Positions 1-7,299 of a stretch of DNA of 64,000 nt are shown in pieces. Every line of letters starts with the position of its first letter. Within the stretch, counting starts at the first letter, position 1. The stretch covers positions 1,550,001-1,614,000 of the forward strand of contig NZ_CP009747.1 of the NCBI RefSeq assembly GCF_000800255.1. Reading direction: 5' to 3'. The notes below the pieces were generated by a model that did not search any database, was not told the origin of the DNA, and saw only the letters and a program-made list of their open reading frames with translations. The translations under genes and the position numbers were made by a program. This stretch comes from Pseudomonas parafulva (GTDB taxonomy: Bacteria > Pseudomonadota > Gammaproteobacteria > Pseudomonadales > Pseudomonadaceae).

Positions 1-505
1 CGTCGCCGGCAGCGCCGAAGGCAAGACGCGCCTGGCCAAGGCCACTGAGGCGTTTGGCTACAACACCGGGAAGATTCTCAACGCCTCGCACGTGATCGTG
101 TTCGCCACCCGCACCTCGATGAGCGAAGCGCATCTGAACGCCGTGCTGGACCAAGAGGCTGCCGATGGTCGTTTCCGCGATGACCAGGCGCGTGTCGGTC
201 AGGACCAGACCCGCCGTGGCTACGTGAACCTGCACCGCTACGACCTCAAGGACGAGCAGCACTGGATGGAGAAGCAAACCTATCTGGCCCTGGGCACCGC
301 CTTGCTCGGCGCTGCGGCCCATGGTCTGGATGCCACGCCGATCGAGGGCTTCGACAGCAAGGCGCTGGATGCCGAGCTGGGCCTGCGCGAACAAGGCTTC
401 ACCAGCGTGGTGCTGCTGGCGCTGGGTTATCACAGCGAAGACGACTTCAACGCCGGCCTGAGCAAGTCGCGCCTGCCGGCCGAGACCGTGTTCACGTACC
501 TCTGA
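1..505 (+). CDS. nfsB: Oxygen-insensitive NAD(P)H nitroreductase, 3' part
   Basis: The reading frame is open from base 2 to a TGA at 503-505, so the 5' part of the gene lies outside the window. The first Met visible (92) is internal: the upstream codons read VAGSAEGKTRLAKAT, matching the middle of NfsB/NfnB, followed by the ASHVIVF strand typical of the FMN-binding nitroreductase fold. The C-terminal half contains the GLDATPIEGF motif, which in this family precedes the active-site region. NfsB is a cytoplasmic homodimeric FMN enzyme that reduces nitroaromatics and quinones with NAD(P)H. The gene converges on the XRE-cupin regulator and shares a stem-loop with it. Only the missing start limits the call. 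Confidence 0.85.
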   Translation, partial: VAGSAEGKTRLAKATEAFGYNTGKILNASHVIVFATRTSMSEAHLNAVLDQEAADGRFRDDQARVGQDQTRRGYVNLHRYDLKDEQHWMEKQTYLALGTALLGAAAHGLDATPIEGFDSKALDAELGLREQGFTSVVLLALGYHSEDDFNAGLSKSRLPAETVFTYL

Positions 506-553
506 TCGACCGCGCCGGGCCCTGTGTGCCAGGGCCCGGCGCCGCGTCGATCA
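503..553. terminator. Bidirectional stem-loop overlapping both convergent stop codons
   Basis: Inverted repeat: an outer 8-bp arm TGATCGAC/GTCGATCA and an inner GCGCCGGGCCCT/AGGGCCCGGCGC arm with loop GTGTGCC and a 2-nt bulge. The outer arms contain the stop codon of nfsB (503-505) and, on the other strand, that of the regulator (551-553). There is no T-run, so it is a strong mRNA 3' hairpin rather than a classical intrinsic terminator. Confidence 0.6.
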
Positions 554-1096
554 GAAGTTGGCCGGGGTATTGGCGCTGATGATTTCCGCCTCGTCCGGGC
601 CGATGTTCTTGAAGCTGTGGGGCAGGGTGGTGGGAATGTAGTACCCATCGCCGGCGTTGAGCACACTGACCTGGCCATCGACCCACAGCTCGACCGTCCC
701 GCGCGTCACCAACCCGCATTCCTCGCCTTCGGCGTGCACGATCGGTTCGCCCGAATCGGCGCCCGGTGCGTACAGCTCGCGCAACATGCGCATCTGCCGG
801 CCTTCGACGCTGGCGCCCACCAATAGCATGCGCAGACCATTGCGGCCCAGATCGGGCTGTTCACTGCCGCGAAATACATAGCGTTCTTCGCGCGCCGGCT
901 CATCGAAGCTGAAAAACTCGGCGAGGCTCATGGGGATGCCTTCGAGGAGTTTTTTCAGGGAACTGACCGAAGGACTGACGCGGTTCTGTTCGATCTGCGA
1001 GATCGTCGAGTTGGTCAGGCCACTGCGGCGGGCCAGCTCGCGCTGGGAGAGGTTGTTGCGTTCACGCACCAGTTTGAGTCGTGTCCCCGTGTCCAT
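551..1096 (-). CDS. XRE family regulator with C-terminal cupin domain (PuuR-like)
   Basis: 181 residues from the Met at 1096; the frame stays open for 21 more codons, but MDTGTRLKLVRERN is the canonical start of this family. Residues 5-60 form a lambda-repressor-type helix-turn-helix (LSQRELARRSGLTNSTISQ), residues 105-180 a cupin barrel (VHAEGEECGLVTRG, YIPTTLPHSFKN) that normally senses a small ligand. Length and architecture match PuuR, the putrescine-responsive repressor (185 aa in E. coli), but no polyamine genes adjoin it. The MFS transporter immediately upstream on the same strand ends 88 bp away and is a plausible partner; the actual ligand cannot be told from sequence. Confidence 0.8.
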   Translation of the reverse strand: MDTGTRLKLVRERNNLSQRELARRSGLTNSTISQIEQNRVSPSVSSLKKLLEGIPMSLAEFFSFDEPAREERYVFRGSEQPDLGRNGLRMLLVGASVEGRQMRMLRELYAPGADSGEPIVHAEGEECGLVTRGTVELWVDGQVSVLNAGDGYYIPTTLPHSFKNIGPDEAEIISANTPANF

Positions 1097-1184
1097 AGCC
1101 GCCTTGTGAAGTGAGTGATCGGAGGTGTCAAAAATAATGGGCAGCGCATTAGAACACACTCTGATCCGCCGCGCGCTTGGCGCG

Positions 1185-2399
1185 TCAATCGCTGCGCGCA
1201 GCGGGTGCTGGCCAGAGCCCGACCAACAGCAACAACGCCGCCACGGCCAGGAACGGCAGGCGCGGATCGAGGGCGTAGACCAGCGTGCCGGCCAGCGGGC
1301 CGATCACCGCGCCCATGCCTTGCGCGGCGCTGATCGAGCCTGCCGTGGCGCCTTGCTCGCTCGGCCCCATGGCGTTGGCTGCTAACGCTGAGAACGCTGG
1401 GAAAACGAAGCCCATGCCGCCTGCGGCGATGAAGAAGCAGGCCCACAAGGCTGGCGCGCTGTAGGCCAAGGCGGCTGCCGCAAAGCCCAGGGCGCTGACG
1501 CTGGCGCCGACACGAATCATGCGCAGCGGCGGCCACTGCAAACGACGCAGCAGCAATTGCGCGCCGATCAGCGCCACGCCGACCATCGTCAGCGCGATAC
1601 CGGCGGCCTGGGCGGCATCGGTGCTGTTCAGTTGCAGGCGGTCGAGGGCGAAGAACCCTACGGTGATCTGCGACACGGTCACGCTCAGCATCGCGCTGAA
1701 GGCCACCAGCAAGGGGCGACGCAAGCGTGGATCGCCCAGGCGCACCGCACTGGACACGTGGTTGTGCGGCAGCGGCCGAGGCTTGAGCTTGAGCAGCAGG
1801 ACCACGAAGGCGCAGGCTGGCAGCAGCGACAGGGCGAAGAACGGCAGGCTCAGACTGTAGCGGGCGAGCAGGGCGGCGAGCGCTGGGCCGAGCACCAGGC
1901 CGACTGCGTTGGCAGCGCCCAGCAGGGCCATGGCCCGAGCCCGCTGCTGCGGCTCGACATGGTCGGCGATCAAGGCATTGCCGCCCACCGGCAAGGCGGC
2001 GTAGAAGGCGCCGATCAAGCCCCGGGCGAGCATCAGCCCGATGAACGCCAGGGTCGCGCCGGGCAGCAGGCGCAGGGCGCTGTCGATGAATAGGCACAGC
2101 AACCAGTAGGCCACCGTGAAACCGGCACTGCCCAGCAACAGGATGCGCCGTCGGCCCAGGCGGTCGGCTGCCCGGCCCCAGGGGCGGGCGAGCAGCACCC
2201 AGACCACGCCGGACACGGTGACCGCCGCGCCGGCCTGCCAGGTGGCCATGCCCAGCAGGCGGGCAATGGGGCCGATCAGCACGACGAAGGCCATCATCGC
2301 CATGGTGCAACCCATGTTCGCCAGCAGCAGCGGTCGAAGGTCGAGCGAGTCCCGTGCGCTGTGCGGTGAAGCGGAGGCGGTATCCTGTGCAGTTGTCAT
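1185..2399 (-). CDS. MFS transporter, DHA1-type drug exporter
   Basis: 404 residues with about twelve hydrophobic segments. The loop between segments 2 and 3 carries the MFS signature GRAADRLGRRR, and the sixth segment region has a GPALAALLA stretch similar to the motif C of drug:H+ antiporters. Twelve segments plus motif C argue for proton-driven export of small amphiphilic compounds across the inner membrane; the substrate is not recognisable. It lies upstream of the XRE-cupin gene on the same strand, with 88 bp between them, so the two may be co-transcribed. Confidence 0.8.
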   Translation of the reverse strand: MTTAQDTASASPHSARDSLDLRPLLLANMGCTMAMMAFVVLIGPIARLLGMATWQAGAAVTVSGVVWVLLARPWGRAADRLGRRRILLLGSAGFTVAYWLLCLFIDSALRLLPGATLAFIGLMLARGLIGAFYAALPVGGNALIADHVEPQQRARAMALLGAANAVGLVLGPALAALLARYSLSLPFFALSLLPACAFVVLLLKLKPRPLPHNHVSSAVRLGDPRLRRPLLVAFSAMLSVTVSQITVGFFALDRLQLNSTDAAQAAGIALTMVGVALIGAQLLLRRLQWPPLRMIRVGASVSALGFAAAALAYSAPALWACFFIAAGGMGFVFPAFSALAANAMGPSEQGATAGSISAAQGMGAVIGPLAGTLVYALDPRLPFLAVAALLLLVGLWPAPAARSD

Positions 2400-2475
2400 C
2401 GGTACAGTCCATTGGCAAGTGAAAAAGTCGGCAATGGTAGTAAGAACGAATTAGCCACGCCGACCGTCACATGCG

Positions 2476-3009
2476 TCAGTCGCCGCGACGCAAAGGCCCC
2501 GGCCACATGCTGCGCATCACCCCGTCGCGGCGCACCAGCGCGTGCATCAGCGCTGCAGCGATATGCACCAGGACGGTGGCGAACAGCAGATAACCGGCCC
2601 AGCCATGGGCCTGGCGCAATACGGCATACAGTTGCAGGTCATGCGGTGCGATGGCCGGCAGTTGCAGTGGCCGGGGATAGCCGCCCGCCGAGAGCATCGC
2701 CCAGCCCAGCAGCGGCATGGCCAGCATCAGGCCGTACAGCGCCAGGTGCGAGGCCGCCGCAGCGAAACGCTGAAGCGGCGGCAGATCCGCCGGTAAGGGT
2801 GGGTGCGGCAGGCTCAGGCGCAGGGCAATACGCAGCACCACCAGCACCAACAGCGCCAGGCCGGTGGCCTTGTGCAGTTCGATCAGCAGCGGGTGGCGGG
2901 TGGACAGGTCGCCGACCATGCTCACACCGATGAACAGCATGGCCAGGATCAGCACGGCCATGAGCCAGTGCAACGTGCGCGCCAAGGGGTGAAAGGCAGC
3001 GGGTTTCAT
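2476..3009 (-). CDS. Cytochrome b561 family membrane protein
   Basis: 177 residues starting MKPAAFHPLARTLHW; the frame runs further upstream into srpA, but this Met overlaps the srpA stop by 4 bp (ATGA) and begins a typical b561 N-terminus. Four membrane segments are visible. Histidines that would hold two b haems sit at expected places: ARTLHWLMA near residue 14, LIELHKATGLAL in segment 2, and QAHGWAGYLLF and VLVHIAAALMH in the C-terminal pair. The protein would shuttle electrons from quinol to a periplasmic acceptor. Translational coupling to the catalase-like srpA product suggests that protein is the acceptor. Confidence 0.85.
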   Translation of the reverse strand: MKPAAFHPLARTLHWLMAVLILAMLFIGVSMVGDLSTRHPLLIELHKATGLALLVLVVLRIALRLSLPHPPLPADLPPLQRFAAAASHLALYGLMLAMPLLGWAMLSAGGYPRPLQLPAIAPHDLQLYAVLRQAHGWAGYLLFATVLVHIAAALMHALVRRDGVMRSMWPGPLRRGD

Positions 3010-4052
3010 GGGCGGGCTCCTGCGCCGAGGGTTTCCCGGCTGCGACGGTTGAACGATTCCGAGTAGGCGGCCGAGCGTGCGGCCAGGATCGGGTCGGCGG
3101 AGGGCTGAATGCCGTCGGGCAGGATCAGCGGGTCGAAATTCAGGTCGCGGCAGGCACCCTGTTCGGGCGCATCGACCTGGTCGATCACCAAGGTGCCAGC
3201 GTCCACGCTGCGCCGTGTCTGCGGCCACTGACTGGCCGGGTCGTCCACCGCATCGCCGGGCTCGGCAAGGGTCAGGCGCAAGGTCCAGCGCAGCGGTGCC
3301 TGGCTCAGACGGTGTTGCAGGTCGTGCTGCAGGTAGAGGTTGTCCTCGACCTTTGCCGGCAGTGGGCTGAAGGGCGTCTGCGCGACCATGCGCCAGCGTA
3401 CGGCCTGGCGCTTGCCCTGAGCATCGACCAGGTAGAACGCGTTGAGGCTGTTGTAGTCGGTGTTGGCGAAGCTGTCGCTCGGTTTGGCGCTGCCGGCCCA
3501 TTGGCGGAATGCCGCGCTTTCCGGGTGGGCGGCAAAGAACGCCTGGAGCTTGGCCGGGTCCGGCTTACCGGTGCCGGGTGCCGGACCACTGGCCAGCACC
3601 AGGTCGTAGAACCCCTGTGGATCGCTGACCGCCAGCACCGGCGGGTTGTTCATGCCGGTTCGCCACACCTGGCCATCATCGCTGCTGAACTGCACCGCCA
3701 GGCTGCGCGTCGGCACGCCGGCGTCGGGGCTGTAGGGGTTGGCGCCGCCGATGGCGAAGCGCCCGATCACCGGCACCCGCGCCTGGCTGAACACCCGTGC
3801 CGTGGACAGTGCCTGGGCCTGACCGCTGCTTTCGAACCAGCCGCTGACGCACAGGCCTTTGGCGTGGTTCTTGCGATAGCCGGGGTGATGACCGGCTTGG
3901 GCTTCAAAGGTGTCGATGATGCGCTGTGGCGTCAGGCCTGGGCGGCCGATCCAGCCGGCGGCATAGGCGAAACCTGCGCCCAGCGCGGCCACCGTGGCGG
4001 CGATGGCCGCCAGGCGCAGGGCCTTGGCCGAACCTTGCAGGGGAGTGTTCAT
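3006..4052 (-). CDS. srpA: Catalase-family haem peroxidase (SrpA-like), exported
   Basis: 348 residues. A single hydrophobic segment at 13-33 is a signal sequence or anchor, placing the enzyme in the periplasm. The catalase core follows: the distal-haem motif NHAKGLCVSGWF with His63, and near the C-terminus RSAAY (Arg326, Tyr330), which fits the RxxxY proximal haem ligand motif of catalases. It lacks the catalase N-terminal arm and C-terminal domains, as in the small SrpA/YbtP-like catalases, which act as peroxidases. The stop overlaps the start of the b561 gene, and transcription is divergent from the ECF sigma gene. It may reduce organic or hydrogen peroxide with quinol-derived electrons; that route is inferred. 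Confidence 0.85.
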   Translation of the reverse strand: MNTPLQGSAKALRLAAIAATVAALGAGFAYAAGWIGRPGLTPQRIIDTFEAQAGHHPGYRKNHAKGLCVSGWFESSGQAQALSTARVFSQARVPVIGRFAIGGANPYSPDAGVPTRSLAVQFSSDDGQVWRTGMNNPPVLAVSDPQGFYDLVLASGPAPGTGKPDPAKLQAFFAAHPESAAFRQWAGSAKPSDSFANTDYNSLNAFYLVDAQGKRQAVRWRMVAQTPFSPLPAKVEDNLYLQHDLQHRLSQAPLRWTLRLTLAEPGDAVDDPASQWPQTRRSVDAGTLVIDQVDAPEQGACRDLNFDPLILPDGIQPSADPILAARSAAYSESFNRRSRETLGAGARP

Positions 4053-4085
4053 GGTGACGTTCCGGGTCAGTGAATGAGCCGGTAT

Positions 4086-4110
4086 GACGCAGGGCGCGAA
4101 AATTTATTCC
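4086..4110 (-). promoter_or_regulatory. ECF-type promoter for srpA-cytb561
   Basis: On the minus strand the sequence reads GGAAT (4110-4106), exactly 16 bases, then CGTC (4089-4086), the standard ECF sigma arrangement. The predicted start lies near 4078, about 26 bases before the srpA ATG. It mirrors the promoter facing the sigma gene. Confidence 0.65.
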
Positions 4111-4117
4111 CGCGACG

Positions 4118-4142
4118 GGAATAGATGCGTTCCAGGCCCGTC
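4118..4142 (+). promoter_or_regulatory. ECF-type autoregulatory promoter for the sigma gene
   Basis: GGAAT at 4118-4122, exactly 16 bases, CGTC at 4139-4142 (also readable as GGAATAG-N16-TCTGA, the sigma-E form). The -35 elements of this and the srpA promoter together form the perfect palindrome TATTCCCG-CGA-CGGGAATA (4105-4123), so a single 19-bp element drives both directions. Confidence 0.65.
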
Positions 4143-4181
4143 TGATCCTTACACTGACAGCCCGCGGGCCCGGAATCCGTT

Positions 4182-4703
4182 ATGCACGACTTGGACGAAC
4201 GACAATGGCGCGATCTGCTGCAGCGTTTGCGGCGCTTCGCCCTGTGGTTGACCCGCGACAGCGCGGCGGCCGACGATCTGGTCCAGGCCACCGTCGAGCG
4301 CGCCCTGGCCCGCAGCGGGCAGCGGCGCGCGGATGAAAACCGCCGGGCCTGGCTGTTCACCATCCTCTATCGGCTGTTTCTCGACGGCAAACGTCGCGAA
4401 CGTCTGCACGCGCGCTGGCTGGGTTGGTTCGGCCGTGGCGCCCAGGCTGACGAGCCGCTGGGCTACGACACCGAAAGCATCGTACTGGCCCAGGCCGACC
4501 TGCAGGCCTTCGCGCGGCTGCCCAGCGAGCAGCGCGCGCTGTTGCTGCTGGTCAGCGTGGAGGGCCTGAGTTACAAGGAAGTCGCCCAGGCCCTGGCCAT
4601 CCCCATCGGCACGGTGATGTCGCGCCTGTCGCGCGCCCGCGCCGCGTTGCGCGAACTGACCGAGGGCACGCCTGCATCCCCGGCCTTGCGGAGACTCAAA
4701 TGA
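4182..4703 (+). CDS. ECF sigma factor (sigma-70 family)
   Basis: 173 residues. Region 2 occupies about 10-75 (LWLTRDSAAADDLVQATVERAL then DENRRAWLFTILYRLFLD), region 4 about 110-160 with ARLPSEQRALLLLVSVEGLSYKEVAQAL followed by GTVMSRLSRARAALR, the -35 recognition helix. There is no C-terminal extension. The stop overlaps the start of the anti-sigma gene (ATGA). Promoters of its own type face both it and srpA, so it most likely controls itself and the divergent srpA-cytb561 unit. The inducing signal is unknown; a peroxide or redox cue is suggested only by the regulated genes. Confidence 0.9.
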   Translation: MHDLDERQWRDLLQRLRRFALWLTRDSAAADDLVQATVERALARSGQRRADENRRAWLFTILYRLFLDGKRRERLHARWLGWFGRGAQADEPLGYDTESIVLAQADLQAFARLPSEQRALLLLVSVEGLSYKEVAQALAIPIGTVMSRLSRARAALRELTEGTPASPALRRLK

Positions 4704-5452
4704 CCGACCTGATTCCCACCGAGCACGAGTTGCACGCCTATGTCGATGATCGTCTGACACCTGCACGGCGGGTCGAGGTCGAGGCGTGGCTGACGGCCCA
4801 CCCGGACCAGGCGGCACGCATCGAAGCCTGGCGCCAGGACGCCCGGCGCTTGCGTGCGGCCTTGGCAGGCTTCAGCGACCTGCCGCCCAACCCGCACCTG
4901 GAGCTGGCGCCCTTGCGCCAACGCCTGGCTCGGCGCCGCCGTCAGCGTCTGGCCTCGGCGGCGGTGCTGGTGCTGGCGTTGGGGCTGGGTGGGTTCGGCG
5001 GATGGCAAGCCCGTGAGTCGACCTTGTTCGCCGGCCTGCTGCCGATGGCTGATGCGGTCCAGGCGCACAAATTGTTCGCCCAGACCGCGCAGTTGGATAT
5101 CGCCGCCAAGGACCCGGCGCAGTTGCAAGCCTGGCTGGGTCGCCATTTCGCCCGCGTCGGTCAACTGCCGGACCTGAGCAGCTACGGCTTGCAGCCAGTG
5201 GGGGCACGGCTGCTGGCCAACGAGGACGGTCCGGCGGCATTGCTGGTGTTCCAGGATGCCGGTGGGCAGCGCATCAGCCTGTTCCTGCGCTCGCCGGGCG
5301 CGCACTACGGGCAGATGCCCAGTGGGCAGCGCGTGGATGGCCAGCTCGAAGCGCGGTACTGGTCCCATGGCGCCTACAACTTTGCCTTGGTCAGCGCCGC
5401 CGACGACAGTCGCGGCGAGCCTGTGCGTCAGGCGCTCGGCCTGAGCCTTTGA
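4700..5452 (+). CDS. Transmembrane anti-sigma factor
   Basis: 250 residues, 4-bp overlap with the ECF gene. The N-terminal 75 residues are a cytoplasmic anti-sigma domain (HELHAYVDDRLTPARRVEVE and a charged helix), then RRRRQ and one membrane segment at about 82-100, then a periplasmic domain of about 150 residues. No HxxxCxxC zinc motif is present, so this is not a ZAS redox switch in the cytoplasm; sensing probably happens in the periplasmic half, the same compartment as SrpA. This topology fits FecR/RsiW-like anti-sigma factors in general, but the periplasmic part matches no family I recognise. Confidence 0.85.
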   Translation: MTDLIPTEHELHAYVDDRLTPARRVEVEAWLTAHPDQAARIEAWRQDARRLRAALAGFSDLPPNPHLELAPLRQRLARRRRQRLASAAVLVLALGLGGFGGWQARESTLFAGLLPMADAVQAHKLFAQTAQLDIAAKDPAQLQAWLGRHFARVGQLPDLSSYGLQPVGARLLANEDGPAALLVFQDAGGQRISLFLRSPGAHYGQMPSGQRVDGQLEARYWSHGAYNFALVSAADDSRGEPVRQALGLSL

Positions 5453-5467
5453 ATGCGCGTAGGGGTG

Positions 5468-5496
5468 GGTGACGCCAGCGCTGAAAGCGCTATGCT
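5468..5496 (+). promoter_or_regulatory. Candidate sigma-70 promoter with palindrome
   Basis: A -10-like TATGCT (5491-5496) lies 17 bases after GGTGAC (5468-5473). The spacer ends in AGCGCT-GAA-AGCGCT (5477-5491), an inverted repeat abutting the -10 and therefore a possible operator. If the promoter is real, the downstream gene starts at 5504, not at the earlier ATG at 5453. Confidence 0.35.
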
Positions 5497-5503
5497 TGCC
5501 GGC

Positions 5504-5920
5504 ATGTCCAGCACACCACCCCTGCGTCAGCCCTGTCCTCCCGGCGCCTGCGATTGCGGCCGCGAGCAACTGCACGGGCAATCGCCCAAGGCCCAGCGCA
5601 TCCTCTTGCTGACGCGGCAGGAGGAAAAGCGCCTGCTCGAACGCCTGGAGAATCTCAAGAGTCTCGAAGACCTGCAGCGCTTGCAGACCAAGCTGTACGA
5701 GCAGTTGGGCATTCGTGTGCAGGTGGCGCCAGGCTACAACGAAGTGCGCACCATGCGCGGCTTCGTCATCGAGCTGCAGGACCAGCCGGGCCTGTGTCGC
5801 AAGACCCGGCAGGCGATTCCCGCCGCTATTCGCCGGGGCCTGGAGCGCAACCCGCAGGTGGCTTACCGCCTGCTCGATGCCCATGACTTGCTCGGCGGTG
5901 GCGGGGACAGTCCGGTCTGA
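5504..5920 (+). CDS. Conserved hypothetical protein with N-terminal cysteine motif
   Basis: 138 residues from the ATG at 5504; alternatives at 5492 and 5453 are in frame, the last directly touching the anti-sigma stop. No function is recognised. The N-terminus has CPPGACDC (three cysteines as C-x4-C-x-C), a possible metal or Fe-S site. A charged helix follows (residues about 32-70, LLTRQEEKRLLERLENLKSLEDLQRLQTK in pieces), likely coiled coil, then an alpha/beta segment YNEVRTMRGFVIELQD and a Cys in PGLCRKTR. Predicted soluble and cytoplasmic. It could belong to the ECF operon or have its own promoter. Confidence 0.65.
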   Translation: MSSTPPLRQPCPPGACDCGREQLHGQSPKAQRILLLTRQEEKRLLERLENLKSLEDLQRLQTKLYEQLGIRVQVAPGYNEVRTMRGFVIELQDQPGLCRKTRQAIPAAIRRGLERNPQVAYRLLDAHDLLGGGGDSPV

Positions 5921-5923
5921 GCC

Positions 5924-7192
5924 TCAGAAGCTCGCCTTGACCTGCAAGCCGACGATCAGCGCGTTATCGATTGCTTTGCCGGAGAAGGCGCCCGGCTCGA
6001 TGATGTATTGCACATCGGGGCGCAGGTTCAGCCAGGGCGTGGCCTGGTAGCCATAGCTCAACTCGATCAACTGCTCGGCGCTGTCCAGGTCCGGGAAGTC
6101 GCGACCGGCCTCGAACGCCGAGGCTTCCAGCACCTCACGGCTGCGCGGGTTGGGCACGGCGCGGCCGTAGCCCAGCGCCAAGGTGTCGCGTGGGCGACCC
6201 TCGAAGGGCTTGTACAGCACCACGCCCGCGCCGTACCAGCGGGTGAAGGGCGAGGCCGCCTTGCTCGACGCCGAATACTGCCCGAAGGCATGCAGGCTGC
6301 GCCCGGCCGAGGTTGAATCGTTCCACAGAGCCTGGTCGATCAACAGGTAATGGCCACCGCGCCCGGCCACTTCGCGGTCGCTGCCGATGCGCCGCACATT
6401 CGAGCTGTCGTAGTAGTAGCCCAGTTTGTATTCGCCCGGCAGTTCGCCCTGGAGCTTGTACACCAGTTCCACCGGTAGCACGGTACCGGTGGTGTGCTTG
6501 GGCCCCAGGTGCCAGGCGCGGCTGGAATTGCCATTGCTCTGCGGGTCGACGTTGAACGCGGCCACGCGCAGTTGCCAGGACGGCGAGAAGTCGTACTTCA
6601 GGCGTGCCCCCAAGTGCGCGTTGGGGTAGTTGGTCCAGCCGCTGCCGCCGGACATGTTCAGCGGGTGACCGCAGAAACCGGCGTTCATGAAGTTGCACAG
6701 GATGCCGCTGTCCAGGCCGCCCAGGTCGTTGCCCATGGCCATGTAGCCGAGTTTCACGTTCAGTGCCGGGGTGAACAGGCTGCGTTCGTAGCTCAGTTCG
6801 GTCAGGCGGGTGTACAGGCCACCGTAGTTTTCCTGGATCGGCAGGCGGTTGCCCACCAGGTCCGCGGAGGCGCTGTTGCCGCGACGGTCATTGATCGTCA
6901 GTTGGACCTTGCCGCCATTGTCCAGGCCGTACAGCTTCGACAGGTCGAACTGCACGCCGAGCTTGACGTTTTGCGAGTAACGCGCCGAGCGGCGCAGGCC
7001 GCCATGGGCGTTGTAGGCGGTTTCGCCGCTGTAGTCGCCCGTGAAGCGGATGCCGTCGGCTTCGAGCTGGGAGCGCAGGCCGCCCCAGTCGCCGCTCAGG
7101 GTGGTGCGCTGCATCAGGTCGCCGTCGGCCAGGACGGCAGTGCTGGCCAGGGCCAGTAGCAGGGTAGGGGTCATGCGGGTTGCGGATGGCAT
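5924..7192 (-). CDS. oprB: Carbohydrate-selective porin, OprB family
   Basis: 422 residues with signal peptide (MTPTLLLALASTAVLA after a short lead; Met at 7174 is an alternative start). The mature N-terminus LSGDWGGLRSQLEADGI is the OprB family signature, followed by amphipathic beta-strands, a short disulfide-type loop (CNFMNAGFCGH) and a terminal Phe (VKASF) required for Bam-dependent insertion. OprB forms 16-stranded barrels that admit glucose into the periplasm. It sits directly downstream of gcd on the same strand with a REP pair between, so porin and periplasmic glucose oxidation are genetically linked. Confidence 0.9.
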   Translation of the reverse strand: MPSATRMTPTLLLALASTAVLADGDLMQRTTLSGDWGGLRSQLEADGIRFTGDYSGETAYNAHGGLRRSARYSQNVKLGVQFDLSKLYGLDNGGKVQLTINDRRGNSASADLVGNRLPIQENYGGLYTRLTELSYERSLFTPALNVKLGYMAMGNDLGGLDSGILCNFMNAGFCGHPLNMSGGSGWTNYPNAHLGARLKYDFSPSWQLRVAAFNVDPQSNGNSSRAWHLGPKHTTGTVLPVELVYKLQGELPGEYKLGYYYDSSNVRRIGSDREVAGRGGHYLLIDQALWNDSTSAGRSLHAFGQYSASSKAASPFTRWYGAGVVLYKPFEGRPRDTLALGYGRAVPNPRSREVLEASAFEAGRDFPDLDSAEQLIELSYGYQATPWLNLRPDVQYIIEPGAFSGKAIDNALIVGLQVKASF

Positions 7193-7218
7193 TGCGGGGT
7201 CTCGGGTAGTCTTTCAGG

Positions 7219-7290
7219 GCCTGTCTGCGGATAAACCCACACCTACAGCAGTTGCGCGACTGCAGGTGCGGGTTGACCCGCGAAACAGGC
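7219..7290 (-). repeat. Inverted pair of degenerate P. putida-type REP elements
   Basis: Two REP-like units face each other: one with GCGGATAAACCC...CCTACAG (about 7220-7248) and one with CTGCAGGTGCGGGTT..CCCGCGAA (7260-7289). They pair as a 15-bp stem with an 11-base loop. The two imperfect positions are A-C mismatches in a plus-strand RNA but G-U wobbles in a minus-strand RNA, so the hairpin is stable only in the gcd-oprB transcript. Likely mRNA stabiliser or partial terminator between gcd and oprB. Confidence 0.55.
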
Positions 7291-7299
7291 GACGCGGTC

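Noticed and set aside
3010-3501. N-terminal extension of the cytochrome b561 protein
   Set aside because: It overlaps srpA in another frame and has no protein-like features; the b561 start at 3009 is typical.
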